Below the pieces are notes generated by a model. It did no database searches. It saw nothing but the letters and a program-made list of their open reading frames with translations, and was not told the DNA's origin. Shown here piece after piece: positions 42,402 to 52,483 of a stretch of DNA of 64,000 bases; position 1 is the first letter of the stretch; each line of letters opens with the position of its first letter. The translations under genes were made by a program, and so were the position numbers. Location: the NCBI RefSeq assembly GCF_018919065.1, contig NZ_JAHLQG010000033.1:1-64000 (forward strand), in the 5' to 3' direction. The DNA comes from Blautia sp. MSJ-9. Lineage in GTDB: Bacteria; Bacillota; Clostridia; Lachnospirales; Lachnospiraceae.

Positions 42402-42430
42402 ATCAGAATTTCGGTTCTGATTATTTTTTG
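42402..42430 (+). terminator. Terminator-like hairpin before the topoisomerase pair
   Basis: atcagaa and ttctgat with a 6-nt loop, then a T6 run. No intact upstream gene on this strand is nearby; it may belong to the lost gene of which copy 2 is the relic. Confidence 0.6.
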
Positions 42431-42464
42431 TGTTTTATTCCGTTGGCAAGGGAAAGTTCACACT

Positions 42465-42492
42465 TGAAAAAGAATAAAAATTCGGTTATAAT
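42465..42492 (+). promoter_or_regulatory. SigA promoter of the topoisomerase pair
   Basis: TTGAAA, 16 nt, TATAAT; leader of about 80 nt to the parE-like gene. Confidence 0.75.
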
Positions 42493-42579
42493 ACGAACAA
42501 ATGTTTGCGGTGCAAAAAAATCATTCCCGGATTTACAGTAAGCAATCCGGTTGATATAAAGAAAGGAAATGTAACAGAC

Positions 42580-44505
42580 ATGGCAAAGAAAAACACCTAT
42601 GATGCAGGGAGCATCTCTGTCCTGGAAGGTCTGGAGGCGGTTCGGAAGCGTCCGGGAATGTACATCGGAAGTGTTTCACGAAAAGGATTAAATCATCTCA
42701 TTTATGAGATCGTAGATAACGCAGTAGATGAACATCTGGCAGGATACTGCAGTCTGATCCATGTGATTCTGGAGAAGGATGGTTCCTGTACGGTTACGGA
42801 TAATGGAAGAGGAATTCCGGTAGATATGCATGAGAAAGGAGTGTCGGCAGAGAGACTTGTATTTACAACTCTTCATGCAGGCGGTAAATTTGATAATTCT
42901 GCCTATAAGACCAGCGGAGGACTTCATGGAGTAGGCTCTTCGGTTGTGAATGCCCTGTCTACATATCTGGACATTAAGATCAGTCGTGACGGATATGTGC
43001 ATCATGATCACTATGAACGGGGAATCCCGACCATTGAACTTGAGGAAGGGCTGCTGCCGAAGCTGGGTAAGACCAGACAGACCGGAACCAGTATCAATTT
43101 CCTGCCGGATCCGGAAATTTTTGAAAAGACAAGATTCTCGGCAACAGAAGTAAAGAGCAGACTTCATGAGACGGCATACCTGAATCCGGAACTGACCATT
43201 CGCTTTGAGGATAAAAGAGGTGCAGAGGTCGAGGATATTACCTATCATGAGCCGGATGGTATCATTGGATTTATCAAGGATCTGAACCACAGTGCAGAAG
43301 TCCTGCATGATCCGGTTTACCTGAAAGGGGAAGCAGACGGCATTCAGGTAGAGGTGGCATTCCAGTTTACCAATGAATTTCGTGAGAATGTATTGGGCTT
43401 CTGTAATAATATTTACAATGCAGAGGGCGGTACTCATCTGACCGGATTTAAGACTACATTTACCACAGTCATGAATACTTATGCGAGAGAGATTGGCGTT
43501 CTTAAAGACAAGGATCCGAACTTCACAGGTGCAGATATCCGTAACGGAATGACAGCGGTTGTTTCCATCAAGCATCCGGAACCACGTTTTGAGGGACAGA
43601 CCAAGACAAAGCTGGATAATCAGGATGCATCACGCGCAACCGGAAAGGTTGTAGGAGAGCAGATGGTACTCTATTTTGACAGAAATCTGGAGACTCTTAA
43701 GACCATCCTTTCCTGCGCGGAGAAAGCTGCCAAAATCCGTAAGACAGAAGAGAGAGCCAAGACCAATCTTCTGACAAAGCAGAAATATTCCTTTGACTCT
43801 AACGGAAAGCTGGCAAACTGTGAGAAAAAGGATCCGTCCAAGTGTGAGATCTTTATCGTAGAGGGAGATTCTGCGGGAGGTTCCGCAAAGACTGCCCGTA
43901 ATCGTAATTACCAGGCAATCCTTCCTATCAGAGGTAAGATCCTGAATGTAGAGAAAGCAACCATTGACAAAGTGCTTGCCAATGCGGAGATCAAGACCAT
44001 GATCAATGCATTCGGATGCGGATTCTCCGAAGGATACGGAAATGATTTTGACATTACAAAGCTTCGTTACGACAAGATTGTGATCATGGCTGATGCCGAT
44101 GTGGACGGGGCGCATATTTCCACACTGCTCCTTACTTTATTCTACCGTTTCATGCCGGATCTGATCACTGAGGGACATGTGTATATTGCCATGCCGCCAT
44201 TATATAAAGTCATGCCTAAGAAGGGACAGGAGGAATACCTGTACGATGATAAGGCACTGGAGAGATACAGACGTGCCCATAAACCGGGAAGCTTTACTCT
44301 TCAGAGATATAAAGGTCTGGGCGAGATGGATGCGGAGCAGCTCTGGGAGACTACTCTGAATCCGGAGACAAGAATGATGAAGCGAGTGGAGATTGAGGAT
44401 GCGAGACTTGCATCAAGCGTGACAGAGATCCTGATGGGAAGCGATGTTCCGCCGAGAAAGAAGTTTATCTATGAGCATGCACAGGATGCAGAGCTGGACA
44501 TCTGA
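42580..44505 (+). CDS. parE: Type II topoisomerase subunit B (ParE/GyrB-like)
   Basis: A 641-residue ATPase subunit of a type IIA topoisomerase. GHKL motifs: EIVDNAVDEHLAG, then VTDNGRGIPVDMH and GGLHGVGSSVVNAL. The TOPRIM core shows FIVEGDSAGGSAK and IMADADVDGAHIS. ATG at 42580 begins MAKKNTYDAG; a longer frame upstream is out of family. Clostridia usually carry a second gyrB/gyrA set beside dnaA, so this off-origin pair is best called topoisomerase IV, but sequence alone does not prove that. The parC-like gene follows after 71 bp. Confidence 0.85.
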   Translation: MAKKNTYDAGSISVLEGLEAVRKRPGMYIGSVSRKGLNHLIYEIVDNAVDEHLAGYCSLIHVILEKDGSCTVTDNGRGIPVDMHEKGVSAERLVFTTLHAGGKFDNSAYKTSGGLHGVGSSVVNALSTYLDIKISRDGYVHHDHYERGIPTIELEEGLLPKLGKTRQTGTSINFLPDPEIFEKTRFSATEVKSRLHETAYLNPELTIRFEDKRGAEVEDITYHEPDGIIGFIKDLNHSAEVLHDPVYLKGEADGIQVEVAFQFTNEFRENVLGFCNNIYNAEGGTHLTGFKTTFTTVMNTYAREIGVLKDKDPNFTGADIRNGMTAVVSIKHPEPRFEGQTKTKLDNQDASRATGKVVGEQMVLYFDRNLETLKTILSCAEKAAKIRKTEERAKTNLLTKQKYSFDSNGKLANCEKKDPSKCEIFIVEGDSAGGSAKTARNRNYQAILPIRGKILNVEKATIDKVLANAEIKTMINAFGCGFSEGYGNDFDITKLRYDKIVIMADADVDGAHISTLLLTLFYRFMPDLITEGHVYIAMPPLYKVMPKKGQEEYLYDDKALERYRRAHKPGSFTLQRYKGLGEMDAEQLWETTLNPETRMMKRVEIEDARLASSVTEILMGSDVPPRKKFIYEHAQDAELDI

Positions 44506-44576
44506 TTTTGCCGGAGTGTTATATGGAAATTAAGACAGATACATGGATATGTGTCTGAGATGGAGGAATGAAATAA

Positions 44577-46823
44577 ATGGAAACAAAACAGGAGAATGTG
44601 ATTCCCACCGACTATGCGGAGGTCATGCAGAAATCCTATATAGATTATGCCATGAGTGTTATTATCTCCAGAGCCCTGCCGGATGTGCGTGACGGATTGA
44701 AGCCGGTACAGAGAAGAACCCTGTATGATATGTATGAGTTGGGCATCCGCTATGACAGACCATATAGAAAATGCGCCCGTATCGTAGGTGATACCATGGG
44801 TAAATATCACCCACATGGTGACAGTTCTATTTACGAAGCACTTGTAGTAATGGCTCAGGATTTTAAGAAAGGCAGAACATTGGTCGACGGACATGGAAAC
44901 TTCGGTTCTATCGAGGGTGACGGTGCAGCTGCCATGCGATATACAGAAGCCAGACTGGAGAAACTGACACAGGATGTCTTTCTCGAAGATCTGGATAAGA
45001 ATGTAGTAGACTTTATGCCGAACTTTGACGAAACAGAGAAAGAGCCGGTGGTACTTCCTGTCAGAATCCCGAATTTGCTGGTAAACGGAGCAGACGGCAT
45101 CGCGGTCGGCATGGCGACCAGCATCCCGCCTCATAATCTGGGTGAAGTAGTAGATGCGGTAAAAGCATATATGAAGAATAACGACATCAGCGTCAAAGGT
45201 CTGATGCGTTATCTCAAGGGACCGGATTTCCCGACGGGCGGTCTGGTAGTAAATAAAGATGATCTGCTCAAGATTTACGAAACAGGAACAGGTAAACTCC
45301 GTGTCAGAGGTAAAGTGGAGACAGTGAAGCTTAAAGGCGGCAGACAGCAGCTTGTAATCACTGAGATCCCGTACACGATGATCGGTGCAAATATCGGAAA
45401 ATTCCTGAATGATATCGCATCCCTGGTAGAGAACAAGAAGACAACAGATATCGTGGATATCTCCAACCAGTCTTCCAAAGAGGGAATCCGTATCGTTCTC
45501 GATCTGAAACGTGATGCAGATGTAGAGAATCTTACAAATATGCTCTATAAGAAGACCAAGCTGGAAGATACCTTTGGCGTAAACATGCTGGCAGTTGCAG
45601 ACGGCAGACCAGAGACACTGAGTCTGAAGCAGGTGATTGAGCATCATGTAGACTTCGTATTCGATGTAACAACCAGAAAATATACCACACTTCTGAACAA
45701 AGAGCAGGAGAAGAAAGAAATTCAGGAAGGTCTCATCAAAGCATGTGATGTGATAGACCTGATCATCGAGATCCTGCGTGGAAGCAAGAACAGAGAACAG
45801 GTAAAGAAATGCCTGGTCGATGGTGTGACAGAGGGAATCAAGTTCAAGAGCAAAGTCAGTGAGAAAGCTGCACAGAAGCTGCGCTTTTCAGAAAAACAGG
45901 CAGCAGCAATCCTGGATATGCGTCTGTACAAGCTGATTGGTCTGGAGATCGAAGCACTTCAGGCAGACTATGCAGAGACAATGAAGAACATTGCATTATA
46001 TGAAGATATCCTGAATAATTATGATTCCATGGCAGAAGTAATCATGAAAGATCTGGACCAGATCAAGAAAGAATACGGAACCAAACGCCGTACAGTGATC
46101 GAGAATGCAGAGGAAGTTGTGTATGAAGAGAAGAAGATGGAAGAAATGGAAGTTACATTCCTGATGGACCGCTTCGGATACATGAGAATTATTGATAAAT
46201 CTGCTTATGAGAGAAATAAAGAAGCTGCCAATGCAGAGAACAAATATGTATTTAACTGTATGAATACAGATAAGATCTGTATTTTTACAGATAACGGGAA
46301 GATGCACAGTATCAAAGTTGCGGATATTCCGCTGGTGCGTTTCAGAGATAAAGGAATGCCGGCAGATAACTTAAGCAATTATGATAGTGCACAGGAGCGA
46401 ATGCTTTACGTTGCGCCGCTGGCATCCATAAAAGAAAATACACTTTTGTTTGTTACAGCAGCTTCTATGTGTAAGCTGGTAAGCGGTGCGGAGTTTGATG
46501 TGGCGAAGAGAACAATTGTATCCACGAAATTAGCAGAAGAAGATTCTCTGATCTTCGTAGGTTCAGCAGATGAGATGGAACAGGTAGTCCTCCAGAGTGA
46601 GGGTGGATACTTCCTCAGATTCCAGAAGCAGGATATTTCTTCTATGAAGAAAACATCCATCGGTGTGAGGGGAATGAAGCTGGCAGAAGGAGATAAGCTG
46701 GATCATGCATATCTTCTGGAAAGCCGCCAGGAATATACGATCACTTATCATGACAAACCTTATGTTCTCAACAAGGTGAAACTGTCCAAACGAGACAGTA
46801 AAGGAACGAAACCGCGGATATAA
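44577..46823 (+). CDS. parC: Type II topoisomerase subunit A (ParC/GyrA-like)
   Basis: A 748-residue cleavage subunit. The active-site tyrosine is Tyr122 in [11 protein letters not shown]. The quinolone region reads [13 protein letters not shown] with Ser83 and Glu87, i.e. the susceptible form; Glu at 87 is more often seen in ParC. The C-terminal beta-propeller starts near residue 500 but no GyrA box (QRRGGKG) is visible, which supports a topoisomerase IV role (decatenation) rather than supercoiling. It follows parE as one transcript. The end is a basic [11 protein letters not shown]. Confidence 0.85.
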   Translation: METKQENVIPTDYAEVMQKSYIDYAMSVIISRALPDVRDGLKPVQRRTLYDMYELGIRYDRPYRKCARIVGDTMGKYHPHGDSSIYEALVVMAQDFKKGRTLVDGHGNFGSIEGDGAAAMRYTEARLEKLTQDVFLEDLDKNVVDFMPNFDETEKEPVVLPVRIPNLLVNGADGIAVGMATSIPPHNLGEVVDAVKAYMKNNDISVKGLMRYLKGPDFPTGGLVVNKDDLLKIYETGTGKLRVRGKVETVKLKGGRQQLVITEIPYTMIGANIGKFLNDIASLVENKKTTDIVDISNQSSKEGIRIVLDLKRDADVENLTNMLYKKTKLEDTFGVNMLAVADGRPETLSLKQVIEHHVDFVFDVTTRKYTTLLNKEQEKKEIQEGLIKACDVIDLIIEILRGSKNREQVKKCLVDGVTEGIKFKSKVSEKAAQKLRFSEKQAAAILDMRLYKLIGLEIEALQADYAETMKNIALYEDILNNYDSMAEVIMKDLDQIKKEYGTKRRTVIENAEEVVYEEKKMEEMEVTFLMDRFGYMRIIDKSAYERNKEAANAENKYVFNCMNTDKICIFTDNGKMHSIKVADIPLVRFRDKGMPADNLSNYDSAQERMLYVAPLASIKENTLLFVTAASMCKLVSGAEFDVAKRTIVSTKLAEEDSLIFVGSADEMEQVVLQSEGGYFLRFQKQDISSMKKTSIGVRGMKLAEGDKLDHAYLLESRQEYTITYHDKPYVLNKVKLSKRDSKGTKPRI

Positions 46824-46888
46824 AATATTATTTTACGGTCTGAAAAACCAACAAATCCAGTAAAATCAAGGTTTTTACAGGAAAAGCC

Positions 46889-46917
46889 TTGCAATTGTAA
46901 AGAATTGGTGTTACAAT
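46889..46917 (+). promoter_or_regulatory. SigA promoter of the rimP-nusA-infB operon
   Basis: TTGCAA, 17 nt, TACAAT. A hairpin gagtgggc-gtga-gcccactc (46946-46965) lies in the leader, followed by ttattt, and may act as a weak attenuator. Confidence 0.75.
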
Positions 46918-46945
46918 ACAGCTAAATTAGAACTTGTAAACATGG

Positions 46946-46965
46946 GAGTGGGCGTGAGCCCACTC
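46946..46965 (+). promoter_or_regulatory. Leader hairpin of the rimP operon
   Basis: Perfect 8-bp GC-rich stem with a GTGA tetraloop, about 20 nt after the predicted start site, followed by a short T-rich stretch. Attenuation or NusA autoregulation is possible. Confidence 0.5.
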
Positions 46966-46996
46966 TTATTTGTTGCATAGAAAGGCAGGTGGGAAA

Positions 46997-47461
46997 ATGA
47001 GCAGACGGGAAGAATATGAAAAGCGCGCAGAGGAACTTCTGGCACCGATCGTAGAACAAAACGGTTTTGAATTGGTTGATGTAGAATATGTGAAGGAAGC
47101 AGGCAATTGGTATCTGAGAGGATATATTGATAAGCCAGGCGGAATTACAGTAAATGACTGCGAAGTAGTCAGCAGAGCATTCAGCGACAAACTGGACGAG
47201 AATGACTTCATCGAAGACAGTTACATTATGGAGATCAGTTCTCCGGGACTGGACAGACCGCTCAAGAAAGAAAAAGACTTTGAGAGAAACTTAGGAAAAC
47301 AGGTGGAGATCCGTACCTACCGGCCAATCGAGAAACAAAAAGAGTTCTGCGGGGTTTTAACCGCATATGATAGTAACAGTGTGACAATCGATGAGGATGG
47401 AACCGAGCGTGTTTTTGACAAGAAAGACACAGCCCTGATACGCCTCGCAATAGAGTTTTAG
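46997..47461 (+). CDS. rimP: Ribosome maturation factor
   Basis: A 154-residue RimP needed for 30S subunit assembly. The N-terminal KH-like part has GFELVDVEYVKEAGNWYLRG and the ISSPGLDRPLK motif near residue 85; the C-terminal SH3-like domain has VLTAYDSNSVTI. ATG at 46997 with aggtggg upstream is preferred over an in-frame TTG 27 bases earlier. First gene of the conserved rimP-nusA-ylxR-ylxQ-infB-rbfA operon. Confidence 0.93.
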   Translation: MSRREEYEKRAEELLAPIVEQNGFELVDVEYVKEAGNWYLRGYIDKPGGITVNDCEVVSRAFSDKLDENDFIEDSYIMEISSPGLDRPLKKEKDFERNLGKQVEIRTYRPIEKQKEFCGVLTAYDSNSVTIDEDGTERVFDKKDTALIRLAIEF

Positions 47462-47489
47462 TTGATAAATTCGGGAGGATAAGAAAAAA

Positions 47490-48716
47490 ATGAACAGAGA
47501 GTTAATGGAGGCGCTGGATATCCTTGAAAAGGAAAAAAATATCAGCAAAGATACACTGCTTGAAGCAATCGAGCAGTCTCTGATCCAGGCTTGCAAGAAC
47601 CATTTTGGTAAAGCTGACAACGTACATGTGACCATTGATCCGGAAACATGTGACTTCGCAGTGTATGCCGACAGAAACATCGTAGAATATGTAGAAGATC
47701 CTGCAATGGAGATCTCGCTTGCAGATGCATTAAAGATCACATCCAGAGCTGAGATCGGCGCAATGGTACAGGTTCCGATCCAGTCCAAGGAATTCGGACG
47801 TATCGCAACACAGAATGCAAAGAACGTCATTCTGCAGAAGATCCGCGAGGAAGAGCGTAAGGTACTGTTTGACGAATACTATGGAAAAGAGAAAGAAGTA
47901 GTAACCGGTATCGTACAGCGTGTGATGGGCAAGAATGTAAGTATCAACCTTGGTAAGGCAGATGCAGTATTAAGCGAGAACGAGCAGGTAAAAGGTGAGA
48001 CTTTCGAGCCGACTGAGAGAATCAAAGTATATATCCTCGAAGTTAAGGATACACCGAAAGGACCACGTATCCTTGTATCCAGAACTCATCCGGGTCTTGT
48101 AAAACGTCTCTTCGAATCCGAAGTAGCAGAAGTAAAAGACGGAACTGTTGAAATCAAGAGCATTGCCCGTGAGGCAGGTTCCCGTACAAAGATCGCTGTA
48201 TGGAGCAACGATCCGGACGTAGATGCAGTAGGCGCATGCGTAGGTATGAACGGTGCCCGTGTCAATGCAGTAGTTGAGGAACTTCGCGGTGAGAAGATTG
48301 ATATCATCAACTGGGATGAGAACCCGGCAATCCTGATCGAGAATGCATTAAGCCCTGCAAAAGTTATCGCAGTTATGGCAGATCCTGATGAGAAGACAGC
48401 TTTAGTAGTTGTTCCTGATTATCAGCTTTCTCTTGCAATCGGTAAAGAAGGACAGAATGCACGTCTTGCGGCAAGACTTACTGGCTTCAAGATCGATATC
48501 AAGAGCGAGACTCAGGCAAAAGAGTCCGGTGATTTCTATGATTATGATGACGAAGCAGAGGAAACAGAAGAGACTGCTTCTGAAGAAATTACAGATGCTG
48601 ATGCAGATGATATTGAAACAGATGATGTTGAAACAGAAGATGCAGCAGAAGAGGTTCCTGTAGACGAAGAGTCTGAAGAAGTTCAGGAAGCAGAAGAGAA
48701 TGAAGACGAAGAGTAA
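47490..48716 (+). CDS. nusA: Transcription termination/antitermination factor NusA
   Basis: A 408-residue NusA binding RNA polymerase and nascent RNA. The N-terminal RNAP-binding domain (about 1-130) is followed by S1 (VTGIVQRVMGKNVSINLG, about 130-205) and two KH domains (ISVVRG-like: VGACVGMNGARVNAVVEEL, then LSLAIGKEGQNARLAARL). The C-terminal 60 residues are an extreme Asp/Glu-rich tail, which is longer than in Bacillus. The stop overlaps ylxR by 17 bp. Confidence 0.95.
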   Translation: MNRELMEALDILEKEKNISKDTLLEAIEQSLIQACKNHFGKADNVHVTIDPETCDFAVYADRNIVEYVEDPAMEISLADALKITSRAEIGAMVQVPIQSKEFGRIATQNAKNVILQKIREEERKVLFDEYYGKEKEVVTGIVQRVMGKNVSINLGKADAVLSENEQVKGETFEPTERIKVYILEVKDTPKGPRILVSRTHPGLVKRLFESEVAEVKDGTVEIKSIAREAGSRTKIAVWSNDPDVDAVGACVGMNGARVNAVVEELRGEKIDIINWDENPAILIENALSPAKVIAVMADPDEKTALVVVPDYQLSLAIGKEGQNARLAARLTGFKIDIKSETQAKESGDFYDYDDEAEETEETASEEITDADADDIETDDVETEDAAEEVPVDEESEEVQEAEENEDEE

Positions 48717-48975
48717 GATTCCTATGCGCCAGTGTACCGGCTGCAGGGAAATGAAAAGCAAGAAAGAAATGATCAGAGTCCTTAAGACCACTGAAGATGA
48801 GATCGTACTTGACACTACCGGCAAGAAGAACGGCAGAGGCGCGTATCTCTGCTTTTCCAGAGAATGTCTGGACAAAGCGATCAAGAATCACGGACTTGAG
48901 CGTTCTCTGAAGACTGCAGTTCCGGACGAAGTATATGAACGACTTAAAAAGGAGCTGGAAGATATTGAAAAATAA
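48700..48975 (+). CDS. ylxR: YlxR/RnpM-type RNA-binding protein
   Basis: A 91-residue YlxR-family (DUF448) protein. The signature PMRQCTGCREMKSKKEMIRV with two Cys, then the GRGAYLC motif, is intact. In Firmicutes this protein binds RNase P RNA and modulates tRNA processing (RnpM); that partner is encoded in this same window as rnpB. It overlaps nusA by 17 bp and the next gene by 11 bp. Confidence 0.92.
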   Translation: MKTKSKIPMRQCTGCREMKSKKEMIRVLKTTEDEIVLDTTGKKNGRGAYLCFSRECLDKAIKNHGLERSLKTAVPDEVYERLKKELEDIEK

Positions 48976-49264
48976 CAAAGTACTGTCGCTGATAGGGCTG
49001 GCTACCAAAGCGGGCAAGACCGTAAGCGGAGAATTTTCTACAGAGAAATCTGTCAAAACCGGAAAAGGACTGCTTGTGATCGTGGCTGAGGATGCCTCCG
49101 AGAATACAAAGAAGAAATTTCGGAACATGTGCAGTTTTTACGAAGTTCCGATCTACTTCCTCTCAGATAAAGAGAGTTTAGGCAGAGCAATGGGAAAGGA
49201 GTACCGTGCCTGTCTGGCTGTCCAGGATGAGAACTTTGCGAAAGCAATCATGAAGGAGGTATAG
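48965..49264 (+). CDS. ylxQ: L7Ae-family ribosomal-like protein YlxQ
   Basis: A 99-residue L7Ae/L30e-fold RNA-binding protein (KNNKVLSLIGLATKAGKTVSG at the start is typical). TTG at 48965 is preferred: ggag lies 10 nt upstream and the protein then begins right at the conserved core; an ATG 30 bases earlier would add atypical residues. It probably binds K-turn RNA. It ends 3 bp before infB. Confidence 0.88.
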   Translation: MKNNKVLSLIGLATKAGKTVSGEFSTEKSVKTGKGLLVIVAEDASENTKKKFRNMCSFYEVPIYFLSDKESLGRAMGKEYRACLAVQDENFAKAIMKEV

Positions 49265-49267
49265 CAA

Positions 49268-52105
49268 TTGTCTAAATTGCGGGTACATGAGCTGGCAGGA
49301 GAGCTTGGACGACAGAACAAAGAAGTAATCGAGTTTCTGAAATCCAGAGGTGTTGAAGTCAAGAGCCATATGAGTATGGTGGATGAGCCTCTGATTTCGG
49401 TGGTAAAAAATAGATTTTCAAATAATAACAGGGGAAAGGAGCATATTGCGAAATTGGATACTCCCAAGACAGAAGAAAAGGTTGTAACAGTAAAATCTGA
49501 AGGAGATAAAGCTGAAACACCTAAAAAGAAAAAAAATATTATCCGTGTTTACCATGCACAGAATGCAAGTGACGGAGGAAAAACAACAAGAAAGAAACCG
49601 GCAAAAGCCGAAGGCGAGAGAACAGGTGCGCCAAGAAATACAGAAGGAAAATCTTCTGATAACAGAACAGATGGTGACAGACCAAGAAGAAATAATGGAG
49701 ACCGTTCCAATGCCGGTAACAGAAGACCGCAGGGAGACGGAAACCGTCAGGGAAGATTCCAGGGCGAAGGCAGAGCTCAGGGCGATGGAAATCGTCAGGG
49801 CGGACGCTTCGGCAGTCAGGGAAGATCCCAGGGTGACGGTCAGGGACGCCAGGGTGGAAGACCACAGGGCGATGGAAATCGTCAGGGTGGACGTTTCGGC
49901 GGTCAGGGAAGATCCCAGGGTGATGGCCAGGGACGCCAGGGTGGAAGATTCCAGGGCGATGGAAATCGTCAGGGTGGACGTTTCGGCGGCCAGGGAAGAT
50001 CTCAGGGCGATAACCGCCAGGGAGGCAGACCACAGGGTAATGGTCAGGGCCGTCCGGATGGAAACAGAAGTGAGGGACGTGACGGACGCTTCGGCGGCGG
50101 TCAGGGACGTCAGGGACAGCGCCAGAATACCAGAAAGAATGATGATATGGTATTTGCACCGGAACTGACCAAGACTTCCAAAGACAGCAAGAGAGAGCGC
50201 GATAGAGAAAACAAGAATAAGAAGAAAGATTTCGATAAGAGCCAGAGCGGCGGACGCAGACCAAATCAGGGTGGATTCAACAAGAATTCCAGAATCCCGA
50301 AAGCTCTGCAGAAACCAACTCCACAGCCAAAACAGGAAGAGAAGAAACCTGAGGTTAAAGAAATCACACTTCCGGAAAAGATGACAATCCGTGAACTGGC
50401 AGAAGCAATGAAGATGCAGCCGTCAGTGATCGTTAAGAAACTCTTCATGGAAGGTATGATGGTTACTGTAAACCATGAGATCGACTTTGAGAAAGCTCAG
50501 GAGATCGCTCTGGATTACGATATCATCGCAGAAAAAGAAGAGAAAGTGGACGTCATCGAAGAACTCCTCAAAGAGGGCGAAGAAGACGAGAAAGATATGG
50601 TTCCGAGACCACCTGTAGTCTGTGTTATGGGTCATGTCGATCATGGTAAAACATCTCTTCTGGATGCAATCCGTAAGACAAACGTAACACGCGGCGAGGC
50701 CGGCGGTATCACACAGCATATCGGTGCTTCTGTAGTAGAGGTTAACGGTCAGAAGATCACATTCTTGGATACACCTGGACATGAAGCTTTTACAGCCATG
50801 CGTATGCGTGGTGCAAACTCCACAGATATCGCAGTTCTGGTCGTAGCAGCAGATGATGGTGTAATGCCTCAGACTGTAGAGGCTATCAGCCATGCAAAAG
50901 CAGCAGGTGTTGAGATCATCGTAGCCATCAATAAGATTGATAAACCAAGTGCAAATATCGAACGTGTAAAACAGGAACTTTCCGAGTATGAACTGATTCC
51001 GGAAGACTGGGGCGGAAGCACAATCTTCGTTCCTGTATCTGCACATACAGGAGAAGGAATTGACACTCTTCTTGAGATGATCCTTCTTACAGCAGAAGTA
51101 TGTGAACTTAAAGCAAACCCGAACCGTGAAGCAAGAGGTCTTGTAATTGAGGCTCAGCTTGATAAAGGTAAAGGTCCGGTTGCTACTATCCTTGTTCAGA
51201 AAGGTACTCTCCATGTAGGAGACTTCATTGCAGCAGGAGCATGTAATGGTAAAGTTCGTGCAATGATGGACGATAAAGGACGCAGAATTAAAGAAGCAGG
51301 TCCGTCTACTCCGGTAGAAATCCTCGGACTTGGTGATGTTCCGAATGCAGGTGAGATTCTCCTTTCATTCGAGAGCGATAAAGAAGCGAAGAACTTCGCA
51401 GGTGCATTTGTATCTGAGAATAAGAACCGTCTTCTTGAAGAAACTAAGGGCAAACTGTCTCTGGATAACCTCTTTGACCAGATTCAGGCAAGCGATCTGA
51501 AAGAGCTGCCGATCATCGTCAAAGCAGACGTACAGGGATCTGTAGAAGCCGTAAAACAGAGCTTAACAAAGCTTTCCAACGAAGAAGTAGTTGTAAAAGT
51601 AATCCATGGCGGTGTTGGTGCTGTCAATGAATCTGACGTAAGTCTTGCAGCTACATCTAACGCGATCATCATCGGATTTAACGTTCGTCCTGATGCAACA
51701 GCAAAACAGCTTGCTGAGCAGGAAGGTGTAGATCTTCGTCTGTACAGAGTCATCTATCAGGCAATCGAAGATGTGGAAGCTGCCATGAAGGGTATGCTGG
51801 ATCCTGTATTCGAGGAGAAAGTTATTGGTCATGCAGAAGTACGTCAGCTGTTCAAAGCATCCGGTGTTGGAACAATCGCAGGAAGCTATATCTTGGATGG
51901 TATCTTCCAGAGAAACTGCAAGGTTCGTATTTCCAGAGAAGGCGAGCAGATCTTCGAAGGCGAACTTGCATCCCTGAAGAGATTCAAAGACGATGTTAAG
52001 GAAGTTAAGGCAGGATACGAGTGTGGTCTTGTATTTGACGGATTTAACGATGTCAAGGAAGAAGATAAAGTAGAAGCTTATATCATGGTAGAAGTACCTA
52101 GATAG
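49268..52105 (+). CDS. infB: Translation initiation factor IF-2
   Basis: A 945-residue IF-2. TTG start with AAGGAGG upstream. Residues 1-60 carry the IF2_N helix bundle ([21 protein letters not shown]). Residues about 110-330 are a very unusual Arg/Gly/Gln/Asp-rich low-complexity region with repeated units ([23 protein letters not shown]). A second IF2_N unit is near 370. The G domain starts near 455 with [14 protein letters not shown], followed by DTPGHEAF and NKIDKPSA. Domains II, III ([19 protein letters not shown]) and IV complete the factor. The RGG-like insert could bind RNA or phase-separate; that is inference. A repeat element begins just after the stop. Confidence 0.96.
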   Translation: MSKLRVHELAGELGRQNKEVIEFLKSRGVEVKSHMSMVDEPLISVVKNRFSNNNRGKEHIAKLDTPKTEEKVVTVKSEGDKAETPKKKKNIIRVYHAQNASDGGKTTRKKPAKAEGERTGAPRNTEGKSSDNRTDGDRPRRNNGDRSNAGNRRPQGDGNRQGRFQGEGRAQGDGNRQGGRFGSQGRSQGDGQGRQGGRPQGDGNRQGGRFGGQGRSQGDGQGRQGGRFQGDGNRQGGRFGGQGRSQGDNRQGGRPQGNGQGRPDGNRSEGRDGRFGGGQGRQGQRQNTRKNDDMVFAPELTKTSKDSKRERDRENKNKKKDFDKSQSGGRRPNQGGFNKNSRIPKALQKPTPQPKQEEKKPEVKEITLPEKMTIRELAEAMKMQPSVIVKKLFMEGMMVTVNHEIDFEKAQEIALDYDIIAEKEEKVDVIEELLKEGEEDEKDMVPRPPVVCVMGHVDHGKTSLLDAIRKTNVTRGEAGGITQHIGASVVEVNGQKITFLDTPGHEAFTAMRMRGANSTDIAVLVVAADDGVMPQTVEAISHAKAAGVEIIVAINKIDKPSANIERVKQELSEYELIPEDWGGSTIFVPVSAHTGEGIDTLLEMILLTAEVCELKANPNREARGLVIEAQLDKGKGPVATILVQKGTLHVGDFIAAGACNGKVRAMMDDKGRRIKEAGPSTPVEILGLGDVPNAGEILLSFESDKEAKNFAGAFVSENKNRLLEETKGKLSLDNLFDQIQASDLKELPIIVKADVQGSVEAVKQSLTKLSNEEVVVKVIHGGVGAVNESDVSLAATSNAIIIGFNVRPDATAKQLAEQEGVDLRLYRVIYQAIEDVEAAMKGMLDPVFEEKVIGHAEVRQLFKASGVGTIAGSYILDGIFQRNCKVRISREGEQIFEGELASLKRFKDDVKEVKAGYECGLVFDGFNDVKEEDKVEAYIMVEVPR
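49735..50130 (+). repeat. Degenerate tandem repeats encoding the infB RG-rich region
   Basis: Repeated 15-60 bp units such as cagggcgatggaaatcgtca and cagggaagatcccaggg. The longest period (about 100-110 bp) occurs about three times. Confidence 0.75.
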
Positions 52106-52256
52106 TTACTGTTCACATACCACTATTCCGCGAGGTGTTTTGACATGAATATGTCAAAATCCCGAGACATACCGTGCGAATTTATGCGATTAGCATAAAT
52201 TCTGTGCATCGCGGAGCGTTGTACTGTGAGCGGAGTGAACAGTACCTAGATAGTTA
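52093..52256. mobile_element. MITE-like palindromic element inserted at the infB stop
   Basis: The 16-bp direct repeat agtacctagatagtta (52093-52108 and 52241-52256), which contains the infB stop codon, brackets about 132 bp. Just inside lie inverted ends tactgttcac (52107-52116) and gtgaacagta (52235-52244). Internal hairpins are ttttgacat/atgtcaaaa (52138-52159) and gaatttatgc/gcataaattc (52178-52202), and ccgcga/tcgcgg closes a larger stem. There is no coding capacity. This is the organisation of a MITE or REP-like element. Confidence 0.65.
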
Positions 52257-52483
52257 ATGTAAATATGGGGTGCGCGATTCATGGTGTTACGGACAGCGTG
52301 ACGCGCACCTTATTTGTAACAGATATAATTTGATATTTGACACGGATGTTTCTGAGTCGTTGTTTGCTGTTTTTCAGGAGGTGTTTTGATAACATTACTG
52401 CGGAAGTGAACGGTAATGGTTCGGAGATACAGACGCTGGAGTGAGAAAATCATTATTATATCTGAATATAGGAGTATATTAAA
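52257..52483. other. infB-rbfA spacer with terminator-like hairpin
   Basis: Outside the repeat element the gap holds a perfect 8-bp GC-rich stem, ggtgcgcg/cgcgcacc (52269-52309), followed by ttattt, and then about 170 bp in which I see no gene. The hairpin may attenuate transcription between infB and rbfA. A ribosome binding site taggag precedes rbfA. Confidence 0.5.

Larger units (their letters stand above)
42035..42464. other. Non-coding gap with duplicated gene fragment
   Basis: No complete gene. It holds the second 71-bp repeat copy (42202-42272), which is an orphan fragment of the secreted protein gene end, then unrelated AT-rich sequence and a terminator-like hairpin at 42402-42430. 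This looks like the scar of a duplication or deletion. Confidence 0.6.

Noticed and set aside
49735-50130. CRISPR-like array in infB
   Set aside because: Degenerate coding repeats with no unique spacers and no cas genes nearby.
49539-50264. Antisense frame over the infB repeat region
   Set aside because: A Pro/His/Arg-rich translation results from the repeat code itself and has no start signals.
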